Shown piece after piece: positions 49,346 to 58,739 of a stretch of 64,000 bases of DNA; positions within the stretch are counted from its first letter, which is position 1; each line of letters begins with the position of its first letter. Under the pieces are notes generated by a model. It did not search any database. It saw nothing but the letters and a program-made list of their open reading frames with translations, and had not been told where the DNA came from. Both the position numbers and the translations under genes were made by a program. This stretch comes from Ochrobactrum sp. BTU1 (lineage in GTDB: Bacteria > Pseudomonadota > Alphaproteobacteria > Rhizobiales > Rhizobiaceae): positions 2,164,001 through 2,228,000 of the forward strand of contig CP076354.1 in the NCBI GenBank assembly GCA_018798825.1, given 5' to 3'.

Positions 49346-50143
49346 TTATGCGGCCTGAAGCTGCCGCTCACGCTGAATAACTTCGGAAGCAAGCTGTAGA
49401 TAGGCCTGACTGCCTGCACATTTCAGGTCATACAGAATAGCTGGCTTGCCATGCGATGGCGCCTCCGAAACACGCACATTGCGTGGAATAACAGTACGAT
49501 AGACTTTCTCGCCCATGAAAGCGCGAACGTCTTCAACAACCTGAGAAGCGAGGTTGTTGCGGCTATCGAACATGGTCAGCACGATGCCCTGAATGGTCAG
49601 TTCAGGATTAATCGTCGACCGAACCTGATTGACCGTCTGGAGCAACTGGCTGAGACCTTCGAGCGCGAAGAACTCACACTGCAACGGAACCATCACGGAA
49701 TCTGCTGCTGCCATCGCATTGAGCGTCAGAAGATTGAGCGATGGCGGGCAATCCACCAGCACATAAGAAAACTTTTCTGCAACAGCTGAATCGAAACGCA
49801 GCGCATCACGCAAGCGGCGCGTACGATCGGGCGCCTGCGCGATTTCCATTTCGATACCGAGCAAATCGAGTGTTGACGGAACGATGTACAGATTTGGAAC
49901 ATCGCTCTGCATGGCGGCTTCATTCACGGAAGCTTCCTGCGTCAGCACGTCATAAGACGATAATGGACGGTTCTGCCGGTCAATACCAAGCCCGGTACTT
50001 GCGTTACCCTGCGGATCGAGATCGACAATCAGCACAGTTTCGCCAATGGCGGCCAATGCGGTAGCCAGATTAATGGCGGTCGTTGTCTTGCCAACGCCAC
50101 CCTTCTGGTTCGCAATGGTTATGATCCTGGATCTCTTGTTCAT
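49346..50143 (-). CDS. parA: Chromosome-partitioning ATPase ParA
   Basis: A 265-residue ParA/Soj. The deviant Walker A KGGVGKTTTAINLATAL is at the N-terminus, then DLDPQGNASTGLGI, LVDCPPSLNLLTLNAM and the SEAPSHGKPAI segment. It pulls ParB-parS complexes across the nucleoid. ATG at 50143 chosen because the protein then begins MNKRSRIITIANQKGG as in relatives; the frame continues to a TTG at 50191 that would overlap rsmG. Order rsmG-parA-parB is the standard one. Confidence 0.96.
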   Translation of the reverse strand: MNKRSRIITIANQKGGVGKTTTAINLATALAAIGETVLIVDLDPQGNASTGLGIDRQNRPLSSYDVLTQEASVNEAAMQSDVPNLYIVPSTLDLLGIEMEIAQAPDRTRRLRDALRFDSAVAEKFSYVLVDCPPSLNLLTLNAMAAADSVMVPLQCEFFALEGLSQLLQTVNQVRSTINPELTIQGIVLTMFDSRNNLASQVVEDVRAFMGEKVYRTVIPRNVRVSEAPSHGKPAILYDLKCAGSQAYLQLASEVIQRERQLQAA

Positions 50144-50180
50144 ACCGTCGCCCTGCTGCTTTCTGCTCTGAGATAACGAA

Positions 50181-50822
50181 TTAGTCTGCAATGCGTCGAA
50201 GATTGCTGATTTCGAGTATCACCGAAGCTTTATCGATAGCACTTTCATGTTGTACCAGATCGAAACGCCAGCCGACACGGCTTTCATCGATTTCTCTCTG
50301 GTAATCCCGACCTTTTTGAAAAAGAGCCTTTGAACCCTTGGTAAGCCAAGGCTCAGCGAGTTCGAAAAGATCGTTCAACGAGGCGAGTGCGCGGGCTGTT
50401 ACGACATCCGGCACGTCGATTTTATCCCACATCGATTCAATGCGGGCAGAGTGAATGCGCGCTGGCACAGCCAGATGGCCTGCAGCTGTACGAAGAAATG
50501 CAGCCTTTTTTCCCGCACTTTCGACCAGATCAATCGAAGCACCCTGAACTTCCTTCAGAAAGCAGGCGGTTACGATACCGGGAAAGCCGCCGCCAGATCC
50601 GAGATCAAGCCACCGCTTAGCGTCGGGAGCGAGCGGAAATATCTGCGAACTGTCGAGAATATGGCGGCTCCACAGGTCCGCAAGGGTAGAAGGTGACGCC
50701 AGATTAATGGCCGAAGACCACTTGCGAAACAGCTCTTCAAAGGCAATCAGCCGCTCATTTGTTTCACGTGAAACACCCGGAACAATAGTTTTCAAGCTTG
50801 AATAACGGCTATCCACAGTCAT
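50181..50822 (-). CDS. rsmG: 16S rRNA (guanine527-N7)-methyltransferase RsmG
   Basis: A 213-residue methyltransferase (GidB) with the SAM motif [16 protein letters not shown] and the rRNA-binding N-terminus [19 protein letters not shown]. It makes m7G527 in 16S rRNA; its loss gives streptomycin resistance in other bacteria. Its ATG overlaps the mnmG stop by four bases (ATGA). A perfect parS site at 50760-50775 lies inside the gene and encodes VSRET at residues 17-21. Confidence 0.96.
   Translation of the reverse strand: MTVDSRYSSLKTIVPGVSRETNERLIAFEELFRKWSSAINLASPSTLADLWSRHILDSSQIFPLAPDAKRWLDLGSGGGFPGIVTACFLKEVQGASIDLVESAGKKAAFLRTAAGHLAVPARIHSARIESMWDKIDVPDVVTARALASLNDLFELAEPWLTKGSKALFQKGRDYQREIDESRVGWRFDLVQHESAIDKASVILEISNLRRIAD
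50760..50775. promoter_or_regulatory. parS site 1 (perfect), inside rsmG
   Basis: TGTTTCACGTGAAACA, the exact 16-bp palindrome bound by chromosomal ParB. It is 0.6 kb from parA. Confidence 0.95.
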
Positions 50823-52738
50823 GCTACGCTTTTCCCGGCGTTCAGTTCAGCAGCAGCACGCTCACGCCCGCTATGCTTCTTAATATGCGTGATAAGCAGA
50901 GCAAGGGCTGCAGGTGTAATACCTTCAACGCGCTGCGCTTCTGCAATTGTCTCCGGCATACGCTGTTTGAGCTTAAACTTGAGCTCGTTCGACAGGCCAG
51001 AAATGGCATCAAAGTCCAACGACGCAGGAATGAAGAGACGCTCTTCCCGCTCCATCACAGCAATATCGCTTTGCTGACGATCCATATAGACCGAGTATTG
51101 AGCTTCGATTTCCAGCGCTTCCCGCGTGATCGAATCAATGCTGTTCAGCTCTGGCCAGATAGCCTGCAGTTTCTGTAGATCAATATCTGGATAGGACAGA
51201 AGATCATAAGCCGAGCGACGCACCCCATCCTGATTAAGATGGAGCTCATAACGACTTGCCTGGTTTGGTGTAATCGTGAGTTCCTTCGTCAAATCGCGCG
51301 CTGCCGACAATGCGTCCTGCCGTGCTGCAAACTTCTCGCGGCGCTCGGATTCAAGAATGCCGAGCTGATCGGCCAAAGGCGTGAGCCGCTGATCAGCATT
51401 GTCAGCACGCAAAGACAGGCGGAATTCGGCGCGTGAGGTGAACATGCGATAAGGCTCGCTTACACCACGCGATGTCAGATCGTCGACCATAACGCCAATA
51501 TAGGCTTCCGTGCGCTGAATAATAACTGGCTCGCTACCCCCTGCCCGCTTTGCAGCATTAAGACCAGCAAGGAGACCTTGTGCGCCTGCTTCTTCATAAC
51601 CGGTCGTGCCATTAATCTGGCCAGCAAGGAACAGACCAGTCACGCGGCGCGTCTCCAGACTGCGCTTCAATTCGCGGGGATCGATGAAGTCATATTCAAT
51701 TGCGTAGCCAGGCTGCAGCATAATCGCCTGTTCAAGACCGGGAATAGTCTTGAGATAAGCGAGCTGTACTTCCTCCGGCAGAGAGGTCGAAATGCCATTT
51801 GGATAGACGGTATGATCGTCCAGCCCTTCCGGCTCCAGAAATATCTGATGCCCATCGCGATCACCAAATTTGACGATCTTGTCTTCAACGGATGGGCAAT
51901 AGCGCGGACCGACCCCTTCGATAGAACCGGAATACATTGCAGATCGATGAAGATTGGCGCGAATGATTGCGTGCGTTTCAGGTGTCGTGCGCGTGATACC
52001 ACAATTAATCTGTGGAGTGGTGATCTTGTCAGTCATCAACGAGAATGGAACCGGCTCTTCATCTGCCGATTGCATATCAAGGCTCTTCCAGTCGATCGTT
52101 CGACCGTCGAGACGCGGTGGCGTCCCCGTCTTGAGGCGCCCGACTGCAAAACCTAAACCGCGCAAAGTATCCGACAGTCCAAGCGCCGGGTTCTCGCCCA
52201 TACGGCCTGCCGGGATTTTCTTCTCACCAATATGAATAAGGCCGTTCAGGAATGTACCGGTTGTCAGGACCACAGCCGCACAAGTCAGCGCGCAACCGTC
52301 ACCGAGAATAACCCCGGTGATAGCTCCGTCCGTTACGCGAATATCTGAAGCGCCGCCCTCAACAACTGTCAGATTATCCTGCGCCGAAATAAGCTCCTGC
52401 ATCGCAAGCCTATAAAGCTTGCGGTCAGCCTGTGTGCGGGGACCACGAACGGCTGGTCCTTTACGGCGATTGAGCAAACGGAACTGGATGCCCGCCTTAT
52501 CTGCAACCCGCCCCATCAAGCCGTCGAGCGCGTCGATCTCGCGAACAAGATGACCTTTGCCCAGACCACCAATCGCAGGATTGCAGGACATCACGCCAAT
52601 CGTATCGAAGCGATGCGTGACGAGAGCAGTGCGAGCGCCAGCGCGCGCGGAAGCTGCCGCAGCTTCGCAGCCTGCATGTCCACCACCAATGACGATAACA
52701 TCAAAAGCTGTCGCTTCGGCAGAACCTATGTTGTTCAT
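50819..52738 (-). CDS. mnmG: tRNA uridine-5-carboxymethylaminomethyl synthesis enzyme MnmG
   Basis: A 639-residue FAD protein (GidA). [18 protein letters not shown] is the FAD motif, [13 protein letters not shown] carries the conserved Cys, [17 protein letters not shown] is the late GidA signature, and a helical C-terminal MnmE-binding domain follows. With MnmE it builds cmnm5 on wobble uridine 34 of tRNAs. rsmG follows with an ATGA overlap. It is the head of the mnmG-rsmG-parA-parB run. Confidence 0.97.
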   Translation of the reverse strand: MNNIGSAEATAFDVIVIGGGHAGCEAAAASARAGARTALVTHRFDTIGVMSCNPAIGGLGKGHLVREIDALDGLMGRVADKAGIQFRLLNRRKGPAVRGPRTQADRKLYRLAMQELISAQDNLTVVEGGASDIRVTDGAITGVILGDGCALTCAAVVLTTGTFLNGLIHIGEKKIPAGRMGENPALGLSDTLRGLGFAVGRLKTGTPPRLDGRTIDWKSLDMQSADEEPVPFSLMTDKITTPQINCGITRTTPETHAIIRANLHRSAMYSGSIEGVGPRYCPSVEDKIVKFGDRDGHQIFLEPEGLDDHTVYPNGISTSLPEEVQLAYLKTIPGLEQAIMLQPGYAIEYDFIDPRELKRSLETRRVTGLFLAGQINGTTGYEEAGAQGLLAGLNAAKRAGGSEPVIIQRTEAYIGVMVDDLTSRGVSEPYRMFTSRAEFRLSLRADNADQRLTPLADQLGILESERREKFAARQDALSAARDLTKELTITPNQASRYELHLNQDGVRRSAYDLLSYPDIDLQKLQAIWPELNSIDSITREALEIEAQYSVYMDRQQSDIAVMEREERLFIPASLDFDAISGLSNELKFKLKQRMPETIAEAQRVEGITPAALALLITHIKKHSGRERAAAELNAGKSVA

Positions 52739-52763
52739 ACTGATGCTTCCGAATCCAATCTAG

Positions 52764-52832
52764 GCATTCCCAGCAAAAGTGCCATGCAGCTTTGCGTTGG
52801 ATAATGCGTAAGGCAAAGAGGGAGAGCGTATC
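52764..52832 (-). repeat. Degenerate dispersed repeat upstream of mnmG
   Basis: TTCCCAGCAAAAGTGCCATGCAGCTTTGCGTTGGATAATGCGTAAG resembles the core of the element at 56.5 kb (TTTCCAGCAAAAGTGCGAAG, TTTGCGTCGGATAATGCGTA) with scattered changes; it lacks the outer hairpin. Confidence 0.7.
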
Positions 52833-53003
52833 AGAAAATGTCGCCAATCGGAATCGCTCTGGAAAGCAGTCTCTTTGACATGTTTATGCTTTCAACGGAA
52901 GGGGTAACCCGACCGAGGTGCGATCAACTCTTTGATAAATTTGATACGAAACTCGACTCACGGATGCGAACGGGAGTCAATAAGCCTATGCAGATTCCAC
53001 AGA

Positions 53004-53019
53004 TGTTTCACGTGAAACA
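53004..53019. promoter_or_regulatory. parS site 2 (perfect)
   Basis: TGTTTCACGTGAAACA, intergenic between mnmE and mnmG. Confidence 0.95.
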
Positions 53020-53048
53020 TTTCTTTGGGTCGCAAACACAGCTCTCAC

Positions 53049-53064
53049 TGTTTCACGTGAATCA
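53049..53064. promoter_or_regulatory. parS site 3 (one mismatch)
   Basis: TGTTTCACGTGAATCA differs from the consensus at one base; only 45 bp from site 2, centre to centre, and it ends one base before the mnmE stop codon. Confidence 0.8.
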
Positions 53065-53065
53065 C

Positions 53066-54397
53066 TCATTTTCCGATGCAGAATTGCGAGAAAATAACAT
53101 CCAATATTTCCTCAACGTCGACATCGCCTGTAATGCGTCCGAGATATTGCGATGCGCGGCGCATGTTTTCAGCGCGCAATTCCAGCGGTAGATCATCTCG
53201 CTCTGCCGCTATTGAGATTTCAGAGATTGTCGATTGCAGCAAATTAATATGTCTCTGGCGCGTTGGTACTGCGTCATTGATCAAGCCTATCCGTTCCTCG
53301 GCAAAGGATTGCAGAGCTTTCAGTAATTGATCGAGGCCATCAGCCGTCTTGGTGGAAATTTCAAACTGCCAGTCAGCAGAAACAGCAGCATTGCCAAGGT
53401 CAGCTTTGGTTCCCACGGTCCAGATATCCGCACTGCCCTCTTCCAAAGTTACTGCAATCGGTTTCTGCATATCCTCAAGCATCAGAACCAGATCAGCCTC
53501 GGCCGCGCGTTCGCGGGCTCGTTCAATCCCGATACGCTCAACCTGACTGGTTGTCTCGCGCAATCCAGCTGTGTCAGTCACATAGACCGGGATGCCGCCG
53601 AGGTTGAGTTTAACTTCAAGCAGATCGCGTGTTGTACCCGCCTCTTCCGAGATAATTGCGATCTCCCGACCGGCAAGGAAGTTGAGCAGGCTCGACTTGC
53701 CGGCATTGGGTGCGCCAGCTATGACGACATGTAAACCATCCCGCAACATCGCGGCTCGTTTGCCGCTTTCAATATGGCGGGTAATTTCGCTTTGCAGAGA
53801 CTTGAGTTGCTCCCATACCTGCCCCGAAACGGAACCAGGCACATCACTTTCATCAGCGAAGTCGAGTTCAGCCTCAATCAATGCGCGGGATCGAATAAGC
53901 TTCTGACGCCACTCTGTATAAAGCTGCCGCTGCGCTCCGGACGCGACCTGTAATGCAAGGCGACGCTGGCCTTCCGTTTCCGCCGCAATCAGATCGGCCA
54001 GACCTTCAGCAATCGTCAGATCCATCTTGCCATTGGTGAAAGCACGACGGGTAAATTCACCCGCTTCCGCAATTCGGGAATTCGGGAAAGTGCTGAGTTC
54101 TTCCAAGAGCTTTTCGACCACTGCAATGCCGCCATGCAGATGAAATTCCGCGCAATCTTCGCCAGTAAAGCTGTTCGGACCTGGAAAGAAAAGTGCCAAG
54201 CCCTTATCGATCGCATCGCCATTACGCGTTAGAAAAGTCTTATACGCAGCGTATCTCGGTTCAATAGCCTTTCCAAGAATCGTTTCGATAACGAATCGAA
54301 CTTGTGGGCCGGATATGCGTACCACCGCCACACCGGAAGGCAAGCGTCCACTCGACAAGGCGAAAATCGTGTCCTGAAGATGTTGCGGCTCGCTCAT
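53066..54397 (-). CDS. mnmE: tRNA modification GTPase MnmE
   Basis: A 443-residue protein (TrmE). N-terminal tetrahydrofolate-binding domain with FALSSGRLPSGVAVVRISGP; G domain with GAPNAGKSSLLN, TTRD, DTAGLRET and GTKAD; C-terminal CIGK whose Cys is essential for tRNA modification. It works with MnmG on U34. It is on the same strand as mnmG but a 327-base parS-bearing gap lies between them. Confidence 0.97.
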   Translation of the reverse strand: MSEPQHLQDTIFALSSGRLPSGVAVVRISGPQVRFVIETILGKAIEPRYAAYKTFLTRNGDAIDKGLALFFPGPNSFTGEDCAEFHLHGGIAVVEKLLEELSTFPNSRIAEAGEFTRRAFTNGKMDLTIAEGLADLIAAETEGQRRLALQVASGAQRQLYTEWRQKLIRSRALIEAELDFADESDVPGSVSGQVWEQLKSLQSEITRHIESGKRAAMLRDGLHVVIAGAPNAGKSSLLNFLAGREIAIISEEAGTTRDLLEVKLNLGGIPVYVTDTAGLRETTSQVERIGIERARERAAEADLVLMLEDMQKPIAVTLEEGSADIWTVGTKADLGNAAVSADWQFEISTKTADGLDQLLKALQSFAEERIGLINDAVPTRQRHINLLQSTISEISIAAERDDLPLELRAENMRRASQYLGRITGDVDVEEILDVIFSQFCIGK

Positions 54398-54460
54398 TTG
54401 ATTTCCCGTTCTATATAGATGACTACGTGATATTCATTCGTGTCAGGAAAGAAAAGGCTT

Positions 54461-56473
54461 ATGACTGATATCAGCAGCAACAGGCTCGGCAGAGAGCCAA
54501 GCGCTTATCTTCGTCAACACGCCGATAATCCGGTTTACTGGCAGCCATGGGGCAAGCAAGCGCTCGTTGCTGCACGCGAACTGGACCGCCCTATCCTGCT
54601 TTCTGTCGGTTATGCGGCATGTCACTGGTGCCATGTGATGGCGCATGAGTCTTTCGAGAACCCGGAAATCGCGGAAGTCATGAACGCGCTTTTCGTTAAT
54701 GTAAAAGTCGACCGCGAAGAACGACCGGATATCGACCAAATTTATATGGCCGCTTTAAGCGCCATGGGGCAGCAGGGTGGCTGGCCGCTCACCATGTTCC
54801 TGCGCCCTGACGGTAAGCCTTTCTGGGGCGGAACCTATTTCCCACCCAAGGCGCGGCATAACATGCCCGGCTTCGTTGATGTGCTCAAAGCCGTCAACAA
54901 TCTCTGGCAGGGAAATAAAGAAAAAATTAATCATAATGCCGAGGCTGTATTCAACCATCTGGAAGCCCAGTTGGCTGCTCAAAGCGAAGCGCGCGCCAAT
55001 GAAGTGACACGCTTTAACGAAGTCGCAGACCGCATCCATGCCATGTTTGATCCGGTACGTGGCGGCATAGATAATGCGCCCAAGTTCCCCAATGCACCCT
55101 TCATGGATGCCTTATGGCTGTCCTGGCTCTATAATCGCGAAGTTTCAAATCGCGACGCGTTTCTGCTTTCTCTCAGAACAATGTTGCAAGGTGGCATTTA
55201 CGATCATCTGGGTGGCGGGCTTTGCCGCTATAGCGTCGATGCCGATTGGCTGGTGCCGCATTTCGAAAAGATGCTGTATGACAATGCGCAGGTCATTCGC
55301 CATGCGACCTACGCCTATGCGGAAACGCAAGATGATTTGTTCCGCATCCGAATCGAAGAGGTCATCGATTGGCTGATGCTCGAAATGCGCTTGCCCGACG
55401 GAAGTTTTGCATCCAGTCTGGATGCTGATAGCGAGGGTGAGGAAGGCAAATTTTATATCTTCACCGGCAGCGAGTTTGATGCCGTCCTCGGTGATCAGGC
55501 TGAAAGCTTCAAATCCTGGTATGGCGTGAAGCCCGCAGGCAATTTCGAAGACAGCAACATTCTCAATCGCCTTCACGCTGTCGGCGAACCAGCAATGCTC
55601 CCGCCGGATATAGAAGCTTCGAAACAGAAGCTGTTGGCTTATCGCAGCCAACGCGTCCGCCCAGGACGAGATGAAAAGGCACTGACAGACTGGAACGCAC
55701 TGACAATTCGCGCACTGGCTGAAGCGGGACGCAGTTTTCAAAGGCAGGACTGGATTGAATATGCCGTCACCGCTTATCGTTCGATAGGGTCATCTTTTCA
55801 GAATGGTCGCATGGCGCATTGCCGGATGGATGACGTGTTACTCTACCCTGCCCTCTCCACCGATTACGCAGCGATGATTAATGCTGCCCTGTCACTCTTT
55901 GAAGCGACAGGAGATCGAACATTCATCGTTGATGCTGTGGCACTTAAAGATGCACTAGATGCAGCCAATCGCGATGCATCAGGCAACTATCGGCTTTCGG
56001 CGCTTGATGCGGAAGATGTCATTCTCCATGCCTATGGCGATTATGACGAAGCGATCCCCAGTGCTACAAGCCAGATCATCGAAGCTTTCACGCGCCTGTT
56101 TCTCGTGACCGGTGATCTGCATCTTTATAATCAGAATGAGCGTCTGGTTGAACAAGCCATGGGCCGCGCTCTGGTACAACAATATGGTCAGATCGGTATT
56201 TTGAACGCTGCCCGCTTTGCAGCCGAACCATTATCTTTGGTGATTGCCGAGGAAAGCAGTGAGGGCGAACTAAGCTTGATCGCTCAACACAATCCCGATC
56301 CACGGCGGGTCGATAGGTTCGTTCCGTTTGAAGCCTGTAAAGCGATTGAACTTCCAACAGGCGGCACCGCACATGCTGATAAACCTTCAGCGTGGCTCTG
56401 TAAGGGGCAAGTGTGCCTTGCACCGGTAGATACCCCGGCTGCACTCGAAATCCTCCTCAGAGGCCATTCCTGA
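54461..56473 (+). CDS. Thioredoxin-domain protein of the DUF255/YyaL family
   Basis: A 670-residue cytosolic protein. The N-terminal DUF255 domain is thioredoxin-like: NPVYWQPWG, SVGYAACHWCHVMAHESF with a CxxC, FVNVKVDREERPDID, and GGWPLTMFL. The rest is an alpha/alpha-barrel resembling GlcNAc 2-epimerases (GGIYDHLGGGLCRYSVD). Orthologs include human SPATA20; the reaction is unknown. ATG at 54461 has AAAAGG just upstream; a GTG at 54440 is possible. It runs toward the origin, unlike its neighbours. Confidence 0.88.
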   Translation: MTDISSNRLGREPSAYLRQHADNPVYWQPWGKQALVAARELDRPILLSVGYAACHWCHVMAHESFENPEIAEVMNALFVNVKVDREERPDIDQIYMAALSAMGQQGGWPLTMFLRPDGKPFWGGTYFPPKARHNMPGFVDVLKAVNNLWQGNKEKINHNAEAVFNHLEAQLAAQSEARANEVTRFNEVADRIHAMFDPVRGGIDNAPKFPNAPFMDALWLSWLYNREVSNRDAFLLSLRTMLQGGIYDHLGGGLCRYSVDADWLVPHFEKMLYDNAQVIRHATYAYAETQDDLFRIRIEEVIDWLMLEMRLPDGSFASSLDADSEGEEGKFYIFTGSEFDAVLGDQAESFKSWYGVKPAGNFEDSNILNRLHAVGEPAMLPPDIEASKQKLLAYRSQRVRPGRDEKALTDWNALTIRALAEAGRSFQRQDWIEYAVTAYRSIGSSFQNGRMAHCRMDDVLLYPALSTDYAAMINAALSLFEATGDRTFIVDAVALKDALDAANRDASGNYRLSALDAEDVILHAYGDYDEAIPSATSQIIEAFTRLFLVTGDLHLYNQNERLVEQAMGRALVQQYGQIGILNAARFAAEPLSLVIAEESSEGELSLIAQHNPDPRRVDRFVPFEACKAIELPTGGTAHADKPSAWLCKGQVCLAPVDTPAALEILLRGHS

Positions 56474-56476
56474 GGT

Positions 56477-56583
56477 ATTATAGCATTTCCAGCAAAAGTG
56501 CGAAGCGGTTTTGCGTCGGATAATGCGTAAAAACAGATAGTTGCAGCGGTTCCAACGATTTAATCCTAACTGGAACCGCTGTA
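56477..56583 (-). repeat. 107-bp palindromic repeat, copy B (inverted)
   Basis: ATTATAGCATTTCCAGCAAA ... GGAACCGCTGTA is the reverse complement of copy A at 47783-47889 with only a handful of differences, mainly in the loop between the GGTTCCA and TGGAACC arms. It begins four bases after the DUF255 gene stop. Confidence 0.88.
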
Positions 56584-56594
56584 TTGATGAATAC

Positions 56595-56634
56595 AAAAAC
56601 GCCGCGCTGATTTCTCAACGCGGCGTTTTCTATT
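56595..56634. terminator. Bidirectional terminator between DUF255 gene and rho
   Basis: AAAAACGCCGCG, loop, CGCGGCGTTTTCTATT between convergent genes. Confidence 0.85.
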
Positions 56635-56650
56635 AATTGCAATCTTTGGA

Positions 56651-57916
56651 TTACGTGTTCATCGAGTCGAAGAACTCGCCATTGCTCTTTGTCTGCTTGA
56701 GCTTGTCGATGAGGAATTCGATCGCGTCGGTTGTTCCCATCGGTGCAAGGATACGGCGCAGAACGAAAATCTTCTGAAGATCGGCGCGTGGGACGAGCAG
56801 GTCTTCCTTACGCGTACCGGACTTGAGAATATCCATGGCCGGGAAGATACGCTTGTCCGCAACCTTGCGGTCGAGAACGATTTCCGAGTTACCCGTGCCC
56901 TTGAATTCTTCAAAGATCACTTCGTCCATGCGCGAGCCGGTGTCGATCAGCGCCGTTGCGATGATGGTGAGCGAGCCACCTTCTTCGATGTTACGGGCTG
57001 CACCGAAGAAGCGCTTCGGACGCTGTAATGCGTTTGCATCCACACCACCGGTCAGAACCTTACCCGATGACGGCACAACAGTGTTGTAGGCGCGTCCCAG
57101 ACGGGTGATGGAGTCGAGAAGGATCACAACGTCACGGCCATGCTCGACCAGACGCTTGGCCTTTTCAATAACCATTTCGGCAACCTGAACGTGGCGCGAT
57201 GCCGGTTCATCGAAGGTCGAAGAAACAACTTCACCCTTCACCGAACGCTGCATGTCAGTCACTTCTTCCGGACGTTCGTCGATGAGAAGAACGATCAGAT
57301 AGCATTCAGGATGATTTGCAGTGATCGAATGAGCGATGTTCTGCAACAGGACCGTTTTACCGGTACGTGGCGGAGCGACGATCAGACCGCGCTGGCCCTT
57401 GCCGAGTGGTGCCACGAGATCGATAACGCGAGACGACAGATCCTTCGAAGTCGGAACTTCAAGTTCCATCTTGAAGCGCTCATTCGGATAGAGCGGTGTC
57501 AGGTTATCGAAATGAACCTTGTGGCGGATCTTTTCAGGATCTTCAAAGTTGATCGTGTTGACCTTGAGAAGAGCGAAATAACGTTCGCCTTCCTTTGGAC
57601 CACGGATCGGGCCTTCTACCGTATCGCCGGTCTTCAGCGAGAAGCGGCGAAGCTGGGAAGGAGAAATATAAATATCGTCAGGACCCGGGAGATAATTGGC
57701 GTCGGCAGAGCGCAGGAAGCCAAATCCGTCCTGCAGCACTTCAACAACGCCCTCGCCGATAATTTCGACGTCTTGAGCAGCAAGGCTTTTGAGGATCGCG
57801 AACATCAGTTCCTGCTTGCGCATGGCGCTCGCGTTTTCGACCTCAAGCGTTTCGGCAAATGCCAGCAGCTCGACCGGGGTCTTATTTTTAAGTTCTTGTA
57901 GTTTCATTTCCTGCAT
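56651..57916 (-). CDS. rho: Transcription termination factor Rho
   Basis: A 421-residue hexameric RNA helicase. N-terminal helical part [19 protein letters not shown], cold-shock RNA-binding domain with GFGFLRS, Walker [13 protein letters not shown], Walker [12 protein letters not shown]-loop/Q-loop segments including [33 protein letters not shown] at 57916 chosen because Rho begins this way; the frame stays open 47 codons more (to 58057) through a His/Ser-rich stretch with no ribosome site. The 280-base leader before it may serve autoregulation, as known for rho. Confidence 0.96.
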   Translation of the reverse strand: MQEMKLQELKNKTPVELLAFAETLEVENASAMRKQELMFAILKSLAAQDVEIIGEGVVEVLQDGFGFLRSADANYLPGPDDIYISPSQLRRFSLKTGDTVEGPIRGPKEGERYFALLKVNTINFEDPEKIRHKVHFDNLTPLYPNERFKMELEVPTSKDLSSRVIDLVAPLGKGQRGLIVAPPRTGKTVLLQNIAHSITANHPECYLIVLLIDERPEEVTDMQRSVKGEVVSSTFDEPASRHVQVAEMVIEKAKRLVEHGRDVVILLDSITRLGRAYNTVVPSSGKVLTGGVDANALQRPKRFFGAARNIEEGGSLTIIATALIDTGSRMDEVIFEEFKGTGNSEIVLDRKVADKRIFPAMDILKSGTRKEDLLVPRADLQKIFVLRRILAPMGTTDAIEFLIDKLKQTKSNGEFFDSMNT

Positions 57917-58159
57917 GTGTGAGGAACTCTTTTGAAATTTAAGGAGAAAATGCAGTTGTTCGGAAAGGTGGGTCACTTGAGTTGTGACCGGCATCGAAGG
58001 CCTGCTGTCATGGTGGGAAGAGGACTCATCCATACCGGTTTGCAGCATGAAGAGCAAGTGTCACATAAGGTGTGTCGGTCTTTTGTTCAATAGGTAAAAG
58101 CTAGTGCGAGTCTCAGAAAATGGAAAGTGGCTCTGCTAAAAATACCCGGAGCCAAATAA

Positions 58160-58192
58160 AAAGCCCGGATAAATACCGGGCTTTCTTTATAA
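58160..58192 (-). terminator. Terminator after hemJ
   Basis: Read on the minus strand: AAAGCCCGG, seven-base loop, CCGGGCTTTTTATTT, directly behind the hemE-hemJ pair. Confidence 0.85.
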
Positions 58193-58202
58193 AATTTGGA
58201 AA

Positions 58203-58739
58203 TCAGAACGGTTTCACGATCACCAGAATGACAATGAGTATCATCAGGATTGTCGGTACTTCATTGATAATTCGCCAATGTTTGGCTGATTTTGTGTTCT
58301 TATCCTGCGCAAAAAGGCGCGTGGCTTTGGAAAGATAGCCATGCAGGCCCGACAGCAGCACCACGAGCAGAAGCTTTGCGTGCAGCCAGCCACCCTGAAA
58401 ACCGAAAATTTCCCAGGCCATCCAGAGACCGGCAATCCACGTTACAATCATAGCGGGATTTATGATGAAACGCAGCAACCTGCGCTCCATAACCTTGAAG
58501 GTTTCGGACGTTTCAGAGCCGGGTGTTGCGGCGCAATGATAGACGAAGAGCCGCGGCAGATAGAGCATTCCCGCCATCCAGGCGATAACGGCAATGACGT
58601 GGATCGCCTTGACCCAAAGATAAGCATCAGCTGGATTCACGTGAAACAATCCCCATAAACCGAGTATCACAACCACCAGAGCGACGATGGTACGGATCAG
58701 AGCGGCCTTACCGCTGTTTGTTTTGTCAGAAGCCACCAT
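58203..58739 (-). CDS. hemJ: Protoporphyrinogen IX oxidase HemJ
   Basis: A 178-residue inner-membrane protein with four helices. WVKAIHVIAVIAWMAGMLYLPRLFVYH holds the conserved His of HemJ and LHAKLLLVVLLSGLHGYL a second His motif; ERRLLRFIINPAMI is another family segment. HemJ makes protoporphyrin IX in bacteria without HemG/HemY. The ATG overlaps the hemE stop (TGATG), so the two heme genes are coupled. A parS-like site is inside it. Confidence 0.94.
   Translation of the reverse strand: MVASDKTNSGKAALIRTIVALVVVILGLWGLFHVNPADAYLWVKAIHVIAVIAWMAGMLYLPRLFVYHCAATPGSETSETFKVMERRLLRFIINPAMIVTWIAGLWMAWEIFGFQGGWLHAKLLLVVLLSGLHGYLSKATRLFAQDKNTKSAKHWRIINEVPTILMILIVILVIVKPF
58633..58648. promoter_or_regulatory. 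parS-like site 4 inside hemJ (two mismatches)
   Basis: On the minus strand TGTTTCACGTGAATCC, coding for LFHVNP of HemJ. It keeps the central TTTCACGTGAA and shares the GAATC deviation of site 3. Confidence 0.6.

Larger units (their letters stand above)
52739..53065. other. Intergenic region between mnmG and mnmE with parS sites
   Basis: 327 bases. A degenerate dispersed repeat is at 52764-52832 and two parS sites at 53004-53019 and 53049-53064. No small gene is seen. It also must contain the mnmG promoter. Confidence 0.6.
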
